DNA of 64,000 nt from Ilyonectria destructans (taxonomy: Eukaryota > Ascomycota > Sordariomycetes > Hypocreales > Nectriaceae): NCBI GenBank assembly GCA_020740775.1, contig JAHEWK010000006.1:1302001-1366000 (forward strand). Direction: 5' to 3'. Below the pieces are notes generated by a model. The model saw only the letters and a list, made by a program, of their open reading frames with translations, did not search any database and had not been told where the DNA came from. Positions within the stretch are counted from its first letter, which is position 1; the number at the start of each line of letters is the position of its first letter. The position numbers and the translations under genes were made by a program. Positions 22,335 to 33,527 of this stretch are shown here, in pieces.

Positions 22335-23586
22335 ATGTTCGGACAAATACGATCCAACAAGGCGACCGGCCTCATCATCGGCGTCGTTATCTTCATCACC
22401 GCCTTCGTTGGCCTGGCCTATAACCACCTCGAGCCCTGGCAGCAACCCGCCGATACGTGAGCACTCCCGCGTCGCAACCCGATTGCCGAGAGGCGCAGCT
22501 TCTCGTGTCGCTACATCATTTGCTAACATGTACCTACCAGTACCGACACCGACGATGCCTCGATCCCCGAGGCGCCCAAGTATCACAGCGACTCAGATCT
22601 GATTGCGCTCTACATTGAGCGCATGATGAAGCCCAAGGTCAAGCCCGATGACAAATCGTACTACCCCTTTGGCGCCAGCGCCAGCGAGCTCACCGAGGAC
22701 CCTTACTGGAAAAAGCCTCTGGGCAAGAACCTGTGCATCATCGATTTGGACAGCCGCACCTTTGATCTCCCTGGCCAGGCCTTCTCTCCCGATGGCATGA
22801 CCTGGGACCGCCCCGAGGAGATCCATGGCCTGTCCGCTGGTATCATCAACCACTGGGCCTATGGTACGTTCCACCGCTTCACTCTGCATTCCTCGTACTG
22901 ACCCTCCCGCAGCCAAGATCCACGGTTACAAGTACTACTATGTCGATATCGACTCCTACGAGGATCGCCGTGATTCCTGGAAGAAGCCCAACATCATGGC
23001 CAAGATCCTCAAGAAGCACGATGCCTGCATCTACCTCGACTCGGACGCCATCTTCCACAACCTCGACCTCCCCTTCGAGTGGCTCATGAACTACTGGAAC
23101 CTTAACCCCACCACCAACTCGCTCGCCCTTGCCGCTGATCCCAACGCTAAGAACAACCAAGACAAGTTCGGCAACGTCTATCTCAACACTGGTTTCATCG
23201 TCGCCCAGAACAACGACAAGACCTACGAGATCTTCAACGAGTGGAACGCCTGCCCTGAGGAGGGCGGCAAGCACCCCGAGTGCACTGAATTCAAGCTGAA
23301 TCGCCCTGGTAAGCCCACCGATCAGGGAGGCTTCGGTACCTACATCCGCTACGATTATCCCAAGGATATCAAGGAGTTGCTCTGCACCGAGGCCAACGGT
23401 TTCCCCGAGAGCCACTCTGGCTGTGAGGGCAAGTTCATCAAGCATCTCTGGACCGGCAAGAAGGACTGGATCAAGGTTGCTGTCGGTGGCCAGCTCCCTG
23501 GCGATCTTCTCCTGGAGTTCCAGAAGGATTTCGTCGCCTCCAAGAAGGACTTCTACATTACCGAGAAGGACCTCATGTCTAGCTAG
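22335..23586 (+). CDS. Type II membrane glycosyltransferase, GT34-like (GMA12/MNN10 family)
   Basis: Three exons, 22335-22456, 22541-22863 and 22913-23586 (introns 84 and 49 bp), give 372 residues. A short cytosolic tail, Arg/Lys-containing, precedes a signal anchor at residues about 11-29 (TGLIIGVVIFITAFVGLAY), so the catalytic part should face the Golgi lumen. The core has IINHWAYAKIHGYKYYYVDID, and then the metal-binding DSD in CIYLDSDAIFHNLDLPFEW, followed by LNTGFIVAQNN and DQGGFGTYI. This layout is that of nucleotide-sugar transferases of the galactosyl/mannosyl GT34 type. The sugar and acceptor cannot be told. It ends without an ER-retrieval signal. The ATG directly before the anchor is used. 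Confidence 0.82.
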
Positions 23587-26500
23587 ACGTTTTAACGAAA
23601 GACCCATACAAACAAGACGGATAATGGGAGACGGTTTCGAACTTTAATACTGTATAATACTATCCGGATGAGGAATGTTTTGGCCTCGGTCCCGGATTTC
23701 TGAGGTGTTTCAGGGAGTGCAACGGTTGCTTAGGGTTCAGATGAGCGGGAAACTTGGATTTCCAACAGTGCGCCGGTCTCTTGTGCGTTTCAACAGGCGA
23801 GATGGAATCTATGCAATGACTCGGTATATATGACACGAAGCAATGGAAAAATCATGGGAGTGAATAGAACTGTTCGCACTTGGCATTAATATCATTCCCA
23901 AATCATCACACGTCTGCATCCACCCCGCACCTTGTTGTGAGAAATACGTGGCCATGTTTCAGTTCCCATGCGGTCTGACCAACGTCACTTTACCAGAGCG
24001 AAAGGCACCACTTTGTACTGTCTCCATATTTGCCGTCACCTTTGCAGGCACTGCAATCCTGGTGAAGATCTCATTGTCAATCAAAGGAGCGGCAATACAT
24101 TTGTATCAGGCGCAAAATTGGTGGGATCTGATGTACTCTTGCCGCATATCTTCCCTAATAGGTGACATCCTTGTTCGGTTCCATGCTGTCCGACCAACAC
24201 CTCCCCACCTTGTGGCTGAGCGGCCCAACCCGCTGGACTCGAGATCAATTGACTAGCGCAATGCAGAGGCTTGATAACGCTTGTCGATCGGTAAAAGAGG
24301 CGCCGCCAGAGTGATAAAACGGCAAAATCCCTGGATAAAAAAGCGCCAAGTAAAGTCGATACGTATCTGTTACACAATGGGTCGGTTGTTCGGGGTTTCT
24401 CCTTAAGTCACTGTGCCACATTACCCGGGATTGGTATGAGAATCAGGTTGCGGGGACTTGCCCCCGAACGACTGGTTACGATATAGACTGGGTGTCAATA
24501 TCAGTTTCTGTCGTTGTTTCCACACCCAACCGCCGATCCAGGTAGTAATTATTCAGCATGACCTAGTAGTATTGGATCAACCATTTAGAAGGGGCCTGAG
24601 ATGGCACTGATACGAGAATATGCCAACAAAAGCCCAATCAATACACAGATGATTTCCCACCGACTTCCCTTCGGTATGGCGGCAAATCCAGCAGAACGCG
24701 ACAGCTTTCGCTTTCCCTGAGACTGCAATGATACTTCAGTCATGCTAGCTATGGTGTTACTTCGATATTGTGGGAGACCAGTACTTGACTGTTCGTGTCG
24801 ATCTTGTGCCTAGCCTCGGCCCCGCGGGTCGTAGCGTTCACAATGCACCCCTCACAATGCAGCGGGAGATCTCCGAGACAGAAGGAAAATAAACTTAATA
24901 AAGGGCATGTTTGCATGTACCTGCGCAATGAAACATATGTAATATTCGTCTCACATTCTATGGAAACGGACAGCTTGTCGTCCGGTTGCAACCGGCGACG
25001 GCGTCAATCTTCACTTATCGTAGAATTGCGTCGCCGTAATTGCTCCGTGTTGTAGCTCCAAAACACAGCGCCTCAAGGGTTTAACTTGTGCCCTTGTATA
25101 AGACGCATCAACCCCCACCCCGATATTCTAAGTCAACGGTTCCCTCTGTCGAACGTAAAGCAACTTGGCGGTAGTCGACGGCGTGCTCGGCCCCACACCG
25201 CTCAAAAGTCCGGGGCGCTCCGGCAGCCGGCCGGTGCCACGACGGCCCACTCGTAGATTCCTCAATGAGCTTCCGGAGAAGAATCAAATAGCTCAACCAG
25301 AGTAAACTTATTGTCGCATTTCAACCAAATGTTTACTGACCGGTAGTCTCACCAGTTTGGGTGCTCAGCGTGGATGGTGGAACTGCGCGATGGCTGCACT
25401 TCTTGGTGGTGAGGCAGATTCATTCGACTTCGCGGACGGTATGTCCAATACTCCCTTGGCCCACTGCATTGCCATTTCTCTGATATCTCCGCTCGGGTTT
25501 CTTTAGGCACTTTCATCGTCGAGTTTACCGCTATCGGAGCGTCCATGTCTGCTGGGGATGGCTTGCAGCAACCCCATATTACCCTAGACGGAGCCTGGAT
25601 CCACCCATCGCAATGAATCTGTGGGGGAGCGGGTAAGATCTCAATTAAGAGTTATGAGAATAACAGCACTGACAGTAGTAACAGTGACATCCTCGTATGA
25701 GAACTGTGACTTCACCTGCCACTCGGTAGTTGAACAGAAGAGCACCTTTCATCTTGCCAGCGCCCAGGGCTGAGATGCTTGGAAGATGTTCACTGCTTAC
25801 GTAGACCCTGAAGCTAACAAGGATAAAAGGACTCCTCTTCGCGATCTTGAGAATAACCGAGCCTTTGATAGCTAGGCCAATCAGGAAATACCGACGGAAA
25901 TTATTATCCAACAAACAAATCTCGTGTGGAGAAGTCGGACGGGCTCATTATGTCAAAAAGAATTCAGCTGGACCCCGGCGAGACACTAGCCCAGCAGCCT
26001 AACTTGGACCCTGACTTATGTCACCACCCGTATGGAATCATACAAATAATCAGCTCGCCGCGAGAACAATGCATCCAACACCCCTCGCGTCTTTGGCGTT
26101 ATAAACGCGAAGACCGAGCGATTGGAAATCTCATTAACTGATGTTACACCCCGCTCTGACGCCGAACCTCGGCGATCTGGAGTAGTGTCGTAACATTCTC
26201 AACGACTGACGTGGATGGCGTGTATTGCGTGATTGGATTGGCGGCAGCATAGGTGATATTCTGTATTGATAATCCCTGCGGCACGCTGCATTTAGTAGTG
26301 GCGTTTGGGTGGTTTTCTTGGCCATGGTGGGAGTGATCACTATTCAGTGGGTGATCAGTAATCACTTGCGCAACGCTTTGCGGAGCTATTATATACTCGA
26401 CCCGACCACGAACTAATTTCGGTATTCCCTGCCGCATACCCTGGATTACGGAGCCAAATCCCCGTCGGCGTTTTTGGCGACTTGAGATGGAAAGGGTCGT

Positions 26501-26605
26501 TTTGCCATGGCTACATATAAGGCCAGCGGTGTTTCTGAATGTTGAAAACCTGTCAAGTTGGAGTACAGAGATCAACAAGACATCGATAACCAACAACTAG
26601 CAGCA
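23587..26605. other. Long intergenic region, no gene recognised
   Basis: About 3 kb, AT-richer than the flanking coding regions. Only short ORFs without motifs are seen, and no terminal repeats or transposase-like frames. It could hold old, unrecognisable repeats, and contains the promoter of the MFS gene. Confidence 0.4.
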
Positions 26606-28296
26606 ATGGCAGAGGTCCAAAGCGACAACTCGACAGAAATGGCGAAAGACGAAATCCGGGGAACTCGCATCCTCGACGACTCCGCAACTGAGAAGGATAT
26701 GGAGTTGGGAGAACAGAGGGAAGGGTCTGAAAGGCCTGGAGATGCAGACGAGCTGGATTGGGAGAATGCTCTAGAAAACCCCAACAACTGGCCAGCATAC
26801 AGGAAATTATTGCAGGTCATCATGCTCTCTGCAACAGCTTTGTTGGCGTAAGTTTACCTGGTTCCGCTTCTTTTCTCGGAAACTGACAACGACCCATTAG
26901 ATCCATCGGCACGTCAATCATGAGCCCTGCTCGTTCACAAATCATGGAAGAATTCAACGTGAGCAGCACCGTCGCTCTCCTTCCTCTCGCCATGTACGTT
27001 TTCGCCATGGGCTTGGGTCCTGTCATCGGCGGGCCTCTATCAGAAACCATCGGCCGATATCCCGTCTATGTCTCGTGTGTCCTCTTGGGTGCCATCTTCA
27101 CTGTTGGGGCTGGCTTCGTCCACAACATCGGTGGACTCTGTTTCCTCCGGTTTATGGCTGGTCTTTGCTGGGGCCCTGTCCTGGCTGTCGCATCGGGTTC
27201 CCTCGCCGAGACATTCAAGCCGAAGAGTCGAGGACCAGTCTCCGCAGTCTTCATTATGATGCCTTTCCTCGGGCCTGGACTTGGGTAAGCATCTCTTATT
27301 CTTCTCTTGTTCGTGCATGGTTTTCGTACTGACTTTGATTAGTCCTGTCATAGGATCGTTCGTCGTGAACCGAAAGGGCTGGCGCTGGACCCAGTGGACC
27401 CTCGTCTTCTTCGCCATCTTCGCCATGATCACCACGCTGTTCACCCAGGAGACGTTTCACCCTGTGATCAAGCGGCGTTTGGCCAAGCAGAGAGGCCTCA
27501 AAGTAGAACCGTCGCCTCCCATGGCAGATCGCCTCAAGACCTTCGCCGTCATCGCTGTCCTGCGACCCGTTCGCATGTTGTTCCTCGAACCCATCGTCGG
27601 CTTTTTCTGCCTCTATGTTGCAGTCGAGTTTGGCACACTGTTCAGTTTCTTCGCTGCAGTTCCATATACGTTTGGAACAGTCTATCACTTTCGAATAGAG
27701 AAGTCAGGCTTGGTGTTCTTGTCCATCGTCATCGGCTGTCTACTCGGTCTTGTCACCGTCGTACTTTGCGATGTGCTCCTGTACCGCAAGCAGGCCGCTA
27801 CCTACGGACTCAACAAAATTCCCCCGGAGCACCGACTTTATCCCGCCATGATCGGAAGCATCGGGCCGCCAATTGCCCTGTTCTGGTTCGGTTGGACAGC
27901 TCGATCAGAAATCTCCTGGGCCAGCCCAGCCGCTGCAATCATCGTCTTCGCTTGGGGAAATCTCTGCATCTTTGTTGGTGCTATCCAGTACACGACGGAC
28001 ACATATCACGGAAGCGTGGTGGCGAGTGCATCAAGCGCAAACGGTCTTGCCCGGTACGGCTTTGCTGGAGTGTTCCCATTGTTTACCCTTCAGAGTAAGT
28101 GATATCCTTCTTTAACACGACGAGATGAAAGTGAAATTGCTAACTTGATTTAGTGTACGAGAAATTGGGCATTGACTGGGCAAGCAGCTTGCTCGGATTT
28201 ATTGCGCTGGCTCTCTTGCCCGTGCCTTGGGTGCTGTTCAAGTTCGGCCCACGAATCAGAGCCAGAAGCCAGTACGAGACCGTCAAGTACGAATAA
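26606..28296 (+). CDS. MFS transporter, DHA1-type drug:H+ antiporter-like
   Basis: Four exons, 26606-26847, 26901-27284, 27343-28094 and 28154-28296 (introns 53, 58 and 59 bp), give 506 residues. A polar N-terminus of about 70 residues ends in DWENALENPNNWP, typical of fungal DHA1 transporters. Twelve membrane helices follow. Motif-A-like GGPLSETIGRYPVY lies in the loop between helices 2 and 3, and FMAGLCWGPVLAVASGSLAE matches the motif B/C region. A long central loop (KRRLAKQRGLKVEPSPPMADR) separates the two halves. Relatives export drugs or polyamines at the plasma membrane; the substrate cannot be told. Ignoring the last intron would cut off the final helix and the C-terminal Arg/Lys tail. 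No biosynthetic gene is adjacent. Confidence 0.88.
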
Positions 28297-28655
28297 GGGA
28301 CTAATTTTGTATAAATATTATAGAGGTGGATGCATCGATGGCTCACTTGGTCGTCATTCTTTCCTTGTGTTATAGACATCGCATAGACTAATTTTATAGA
28401 CGGGGCGCATCATCATAGCGGTTGGAATTAATCAAGAGGCTCGGTAAAACTCATACAAAGTGCACCATGCTGCATAAATTCGTCATTGTCATGGTATTTA
28501 TTGTATTATTGTGCATAGGCTAGTCTATGATGCTTTGACGGCCCCTTTCAAGCAGGACCGGGTGCTGTCATGAGAATGCTATTAATTTCCATCAATGGGC
28601 ATGGCTGAAGTGATATGGCATGTTCAATTCAGGATCCAACTGGTCACATTAGCCT
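28297..28655. other. Convergent 3' intergenic region
   Basis: About 360 AT-rich bases between the 3' ends of the convergent MFS and pyrophosphatase genes. No gene is seen. Confidence 0.4.
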
Positions 28656-29976
28656 CTACTTGAGCTCAATTAGCTTGTAATCCTCGTCGAGGTAGTACCA
28701 ACTGTCGTATTTGGCAGGACGCGCGGCGGCGGGGAGAATATTAGACTTCTTGGGGATCTTGAACTTCTTGGTGGCATCCTTGCTCTCCACGTAGCTCTTC
28801 TTCCAGCTCTTGTGGCTGGTCTGGTTGAAGTTGATCTCATTGGAGTCGACTCGGTCTCGGACGAGGTCCTCCCAGAATCCGTGGCTCTGCTTGATGGTCT
28901 TGGCCATGTACTTGGCGGTCTGGTACTTGCTGCCAACAATCTCGATGACGTCGTCACCTCGGGCAACCTTGTAGTACTAGAAGTGAGTTAGTAAGACAAA
29001 ATCCTACAGTTCACGGTTTTAACCTACTGTAAACCAGTTGTAGAAAGTCTCGGCCAGGTCAGGTCGATACTCCTCCAGGTCCTTGACGTCTGAATTCGTT
29101 AGCAATGCAAACAATTACCAACACGCGAATCAATAACTTACCATCAACGAGAGCGGCCAATGGGTCATTCACGTCAATGCCAATGACCTTCCAGTCAGTC
29201 TCGCCACCCTTTCAAACTCATATTAGTAAGAATTTCCCACGTCGTTGGTGTAAGCTCCCTTACATCGTTCAGGGCAAGACCGCCCAGAATCTTGACGGCC
29301 TTAACCTCACCGGTGTAGGCAGAGCTATGGAAGTCAGCACCGCATGTCATCTTATGCTGTTGATTGTTGTGTTGGCTTACGTCTCGCTGATGTCAAAGAG
29401 ATCAACGGGGTCGTTGTCACCGGGAAAGTTGGTGTAATCGTGGTCAAAGTTGGGGCTCTCCCAAGTCTGTGGGATGGAGCCGTAGTGGAAGGGGTACGAC
29501 TTGTGAGGCCAAACACTCTCCACAAATCGAGGCGCATCCTTCTTATCGTCGTGGAACATGGGGTCTATGATATTGAGTTAACTTTATGTGTGCTGTGTTA
29601 GGGACACCTGTATTGCACGTACTGAGGGGCTCATCACGTCTGGTCTCAATCTTGCCGTCGGTCCAGCGGGGGATCTCTACGACGAAGTTGATGGTGCGGG
29701 TGTTCTTCTTGTTGGGGTACAGAGGAACATCGTGCCAGAAGGAGATGGGCTTGCCGTCCTTCTCCAGCCAAATACGCCAATCCTGCGGTTGGTAAGTGGT
29801 GGGAAACTAAGAAGGACATTTCACTGGATACTGACCAAGGTGTTTCGGGCTCCGACCTCTCTCAGGCTCAGAGAGTCATAGTCAAAGTCGCTATTCTTTG
29901 CTCTGGTAGTGATAGAGGAGCTGAGAGCTAGGGCAGGCAGAAGCGCCAATTGGAGAAGAGTAGATCCGGCAACCAT
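28656..29976 (-). CDS. Secreted inorganic pyrophosphatase, family I
   Basis: Seven exons: 29976-29836, 29782-29623, 29564-29381, 29324-29264, 29208-29142, 29089-29028 and 28976-28656, with six introns of 51-58 bp; 331 residues. The enzyme splits pyrophosphate into two phosphates. The family signature DNDPVDL is at residues 150-156, preceded by SYPFHYGSIPQTWESPNF and followed by YTGEVKAVKILGGLALND. Other core parts are TINFVVEIPRWTDGKIET and DWKVIGIDVNDPLA. Unlike the cytosolic enzyme, it begins with a hydrophobic signal peptide (VAGSTLLQLALLPALALSSS). It should therefore be secreted or lie in the secretory pathway; a mitochondrial location is less likely given the lack of early Arg residues. 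It also has an extra basic C-terminal tail. Two Pho4-type sites lie about 400-470 bp upstream. Confidence 0.9.
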
Positions 29977-31250
29977 TGTGACGAGGAGTGGACTTTGGAG
30001 CTGAATTGAGAGTATTCCAAGTCCAGAACTAAAGATCTACTGCAGAGACTCCAAGAGACGGCGATTTAGACGTGGGAATAATGAGTGCTTTTAACCTCCA
30101 GGCTACCGAATTATGCTTGTTTCTCTCCGACACTGCAAACACCAACCAGCGGCCCTTCCGCCATGACGTTGGCAACCATCCCATCTTCCTTGCAGGTAGC
30201 GCTGCCAAGATGCCCTGACCTTGCCCAACCGGGACCTCGACCACGGGGCTCGGTGACGGAAACGGAGCTCAAGTCGGACGGGGATGGTTCGGACCCTCTA
30301 ATTCGGCGCCGGCCTGCAGGCGGACTGCCCCGGCCCTGTTAACGGCTTGGCAGGGATCTCCAACAGTTGAACCAAGGACCAGCACGTGCGTGGGGAGCGG
30401 CGATCTTATTGCACACGGACGTTGGAGGTACTCAGGGAAGATGGCACGTGGGGAATTACTCAACTGCGAGGCCGATGGTGGATTAGGGAAGTCGATCAGT
30501 AGAATGTAACGCAAGGCGAGGCGGATCTGCGCTGATGGCACCCTCTCATGATGGAAGGATCGCGAACGAGTCAGCGTCGGTCGCCGATCTGGACAATTGC
30601 GACTAAGACACCCTGTAACTAATACATGATGCATCTTGGGAATTATCGATATTAGCTTAAACCTCACAGGTGCGTGTCTAAATAGTTCGTGCTGCTCGAC
30701 AAGAGGCAATTCGCATTTACCTCAATATGCACACAGTGAGGAGTAATTGCTCGTCAAGCATCAATCGCCTTGATCACTGACGAGAGATTTCTTGCTGGGA
30801 CTTCAAGTAAAGTGAAGTGGTTTTGCAATCCCCTTGTCTACTGCGTAAACTGGTCAATGGAAGGAATCGTAATCTTACAATAACAAGGGTGATAAGCACT
30901 TGGATCCTCGGATCTCAAGTGGGTCAGTAACACTCCACTGGCACCAGGGAGAGGGGAAGCAGAACTGGAGCGGGAGGTCTCAATTGGTATCAATACGAAT
31001 CCTACAGCGGACAGAACCTAATCCTCATGAAGTTTTCTTCAAGGCGGCGAAGAGTAAAGAAATATCAAGGACGCCATAGGGTAAAGTGAGTGAGTACTGT
31101 CAGTTCGTAGTGGGATCCGCGACAATCGCATTCATAACTAGACACCGGAAGAGAACACTGGCACGGAACATAGATCACGCAACACATGCTGAAGGCCAGA
31201 AACATCAATCAGAGAGAACAAATGGCAAAAAATAAATATGCCCAAAAGAC
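29977..31250. other. Upstream region of the pyrophosphatase gene; no gene recognised
   Basis: About 1.3 kb. Apart from the E-box pair listed separately, only short motif-free ORFs are present. Confidence 0.4.
30382..30451. promoter_or_regulatory. Two CACGTG sites of Pho4/NUC-1 type upstream of the pyrophosphatase
   Basis: GCACGTGCG lies at 30382-30390 and GCACGTGGG at 30444-30452. They are spaced about 60 bp apart, and 400-470 bp upstream of the pyrophosphatase ATG. Yeast Pho4 and Neurospora NUC-1 bind CACGTG, with a preference for GCACGTGGG-like flanks. The match is by eye, and other bHLH factors bind the same core. Confidence 0.4.
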
Positions 31251-31257
31251 AAAAAAA
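31251..31257 (-). terminator. RNA polymerase III terminator of tRNA-Ser
   Basis: A run of seven T on the minus strand begins 9 bases after the 3' end of the tRNA gene, the standard pol III stop. Confidence 0.75.
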
Positions 31258-31265
31258 GATATCCG

Positions 31266-31354
31266 CGACAGAGACAAGATTCGAACTTGCGCGGCCGAAG
31301 CCAATGCATCACAACGTTTCGAGTGCATCCCTTTAACCACTCAGGCACTCTGCC
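31266..31354 (-). tRNA. tRNA-Ser(CGA) with an 8-nt intron
   Basis: On the minus strand, an 89-nt cloverleaf can be folded fully. The acceptor arms GGCAGAG and CTCTGTC pair (one G-U). The D arm is CCT/AGG around GAGTGGTTAA. The anticodon stem ATGCA/TGCAT is perfect. The loop begins CTCGAA, giving anticodon CGA, and contains an extra ACGTTGTG directly after position 37, the canonical intron site. A long variable arm GGC-TTCG-GCC marks a class II (Ser/Leu) tRNA, and the T arm is GCAAG-TTCGAAT-CTTGT. The discriminator base is G, as in serine tRNAs. It reads UCG codons. The B box GGTTCGAAT-like element is intact (one base differs). Confidence 0.92.
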
Positions 31355-32333
31355 AGTTGATAATGCTTTGTTGCATTTGCTGTGTAAGCAGTCGGCAATA
31401 TTTGGTACTATATTCCTACAGGGCAAAGCGCAGTTCTAAGGTGGATCAAGATGTCTTTCTCCACTATTGCCCAACCTGTGAAGTGAGCTCTCATGCTTCT
31501 CGTCATTCGATAATACGGGCGTATGACAATATTGGGGCGAAATCTTGCATTCGGACCTTGACCTTGTTGCATAGGAGCCGAAGCCCAAGGCCGACATACA
31601 CACGCCAGCCGTTTCCAAGCATAAAGGAGATTGTGCATTTGGTATTACCGTTCGCTAAACACATCACATTAGGCCACGGCGCGTATCATGGACTAACCGA
31701 TGCTCTCGTCATATTGAGGCCATACAGAGTCCACCCGGAAGCTGTCTACGTGTCTCCCAAGCCCAAGCTACCTAATCAAGGATTCTTCTGCAGACCAGCA
31801 GAATCCAAGTCAGCTAACTGATCTTGTGGTCGTAAAACGATGCCCAAAAACCCCTGTTGGTCCAGATTTGTGCTCTCTTGTCCCGTCAATCACCCCCACT
31901 CTAGACCAAGCCGTGGTGTTTTTACTGGCCCCTTGAACGCTCCCAGGGAAGCGTTGAATTATGACTTGTTCTCCCTTATTTAGTGCCGATTCATATAAAC
32001 ACCACAAACCCCGGACTGCGGCGAAGTTGTGAGAGTGCCGAGGAGTTGGGCACTCGTCAGGTTTGCAGAACCTTGCCATTATTCCATCACGATGGATCCT
32101 CTGCTTGCCGGCAGGATATGGCTCTTTACACAGCGGGCCACGTCGACCGTCGTTTGCATTAGCGTATACATTGGCGTGTTGTTGTACCGGTGGGTCTTGG
32201 GCAGTCGATGCCATACCTCACCAACACGGCCCATTACTCTGTATGACCTCTATAAAGAGTCGTTTCTCTACCGTCCGAAACTCATTTACTCTACAGACCA
32301 GAAATATTACATTTACTGATTAATTCGTCAACA
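31355..32333. other. Intergenic between tRNA and BTB gene
   Basis: About 1 kb holding the upstream region of the BTB gene. ORFs here are short or overlap the tRNA and show no motif. Confidence 0.4.
32251..32258 (+). promoter_or_regulatory. TATA-box-like element of the BTB gene
   Basis: TATAAAGA about 80 bp upstream of the BTB start codon, a reasonable place for a fungal TATA box given a short leader. Confidence 0.45.
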
Positions 32334-33183
32334 ATGAAGCTTGATACAACCACCTCCAAGGCCCTCCAGGCTTCTCTCATCGCGTAAGTCGTCTTGTGGA
32401 CTTCTCTCAATTGCTGGCGTTAATAATGTGCAGGGCCGAGAGCGGCGTGTATTCCGACCTCCTCATCAAGTGCGGCACCGACGAGTACTATGTTCACAAG
32501 ATCCTGCTTTGCACGCGATCCCCATTCTTCGCAAAGGCATGCGATGGGCCATTCAAGGTCGCACCCTTCCCACCTTCGCGGCCTGGTATGTTCATGTACT
32601 AATTGTTATCTAGGAAGGTCAAAATGGCGAGATAGATCTCCCAGATGACGACCCCGAGGCCGTTTCCGCCATGATTTGCTATCTGTACAGGGGATGCTAT
32701 CCCCGAGTGGAAGCAGATGCCGAGCGACCACAGATGAAGAGACTTGGAGAAGGATGGAACGTCGAGACCTACGGTAGACAGCCCCGTAATCCAAAGTACA
32801 CGAACAACACCATAGCTAACTGATTGGAACCAGGCGAGGAGACAATTGCCTTGCAAGACGAGTACCTCTGCCTCCACGCCAAGGTCTACGCCATCGCCGA
32901 AAAGTACCAGATCTCCGGGCTCAAAGAGATGGCACACCGCAGCTTCTCCTTTCTCGTGCCGCGCACCATCTCACCACACAACTTCGCCGAGGCCAGCGAA
33001 ATCGCCTACACCATGACGGTCGACTCAGACCGGGGGCTGAGGGACCTTGTCGTGGACGTGCTATTCAGCAAGTCACAATTCCTAGAAGACGAAGCCCTCA
33101 AGAAGCTGCTCAAGAGGCTCCCCGACCTGACGTATGACTACGTCATGTACCAGCACCGCAAGAAGGAAGAGAAACCCGAGTAA
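32334..33183 (+). CDS. BTB/POZ domain protein
   Basis: Four exons, 32334-32383, 32434-32557, 32614-32773 and 32834-33183 (introns 50, 56 and 60 bp), give 227 residues. The BTB fold spans residues about 17-135: GVYSDLLIKCGTDEYYVHKI, then LCTRSPFFAKACDGPFKEGQ, then EIDLPDDDPEAVSAMICYLY. A following helical part, LHAKVYAIAEKYQISGLKEMA, is the usual continuation in fungal BTB proteins. No MATH, Kelch or ankyrin domain follows. Such proteins bind partners and sometimes act as substrate receptors of CUL3 ubiquitin ligases; for the many short fungal forms the role is unknown. The first exon is only 50 bp, so simple ORF calling misses the start. Confidence 0.9.
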
Positions 33184-33527
33184 GTCTTCCAAGGGTCGAG
33201 GGCAGATGGGGAGAAGCCGGAGGCGGAGTTTTCCATTAGCGGAGCGATCTATCTATTAGTAAATCATTGGCTGACAGTTGTGGTCAGATCCAATCTAGGG
33301 GATGAAGTTGCAGTAATTCAGAACGAAATCAATTCAATGACGATTGAATGATCATCAGCTCTATGAGCCATTTCATTGGTAATTAGGATCCTGCCTTTGG
33401 CCGGCGAGTTCGCGCGTCAAGCAAAAAACTCTGGAACTATGTGTGATAGTTGAGAATATGTACAAGTGAATACCAACCCCCTTAACCTATTTCCTTTCCG
33501 TACAACCCATGCCTGAGTCTATTACAT
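33184..33527. other. Convergent 3' intergenic region
   Basis: About 340 bp between convergent gene ends; no gene seen. Confidence 0.4.
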
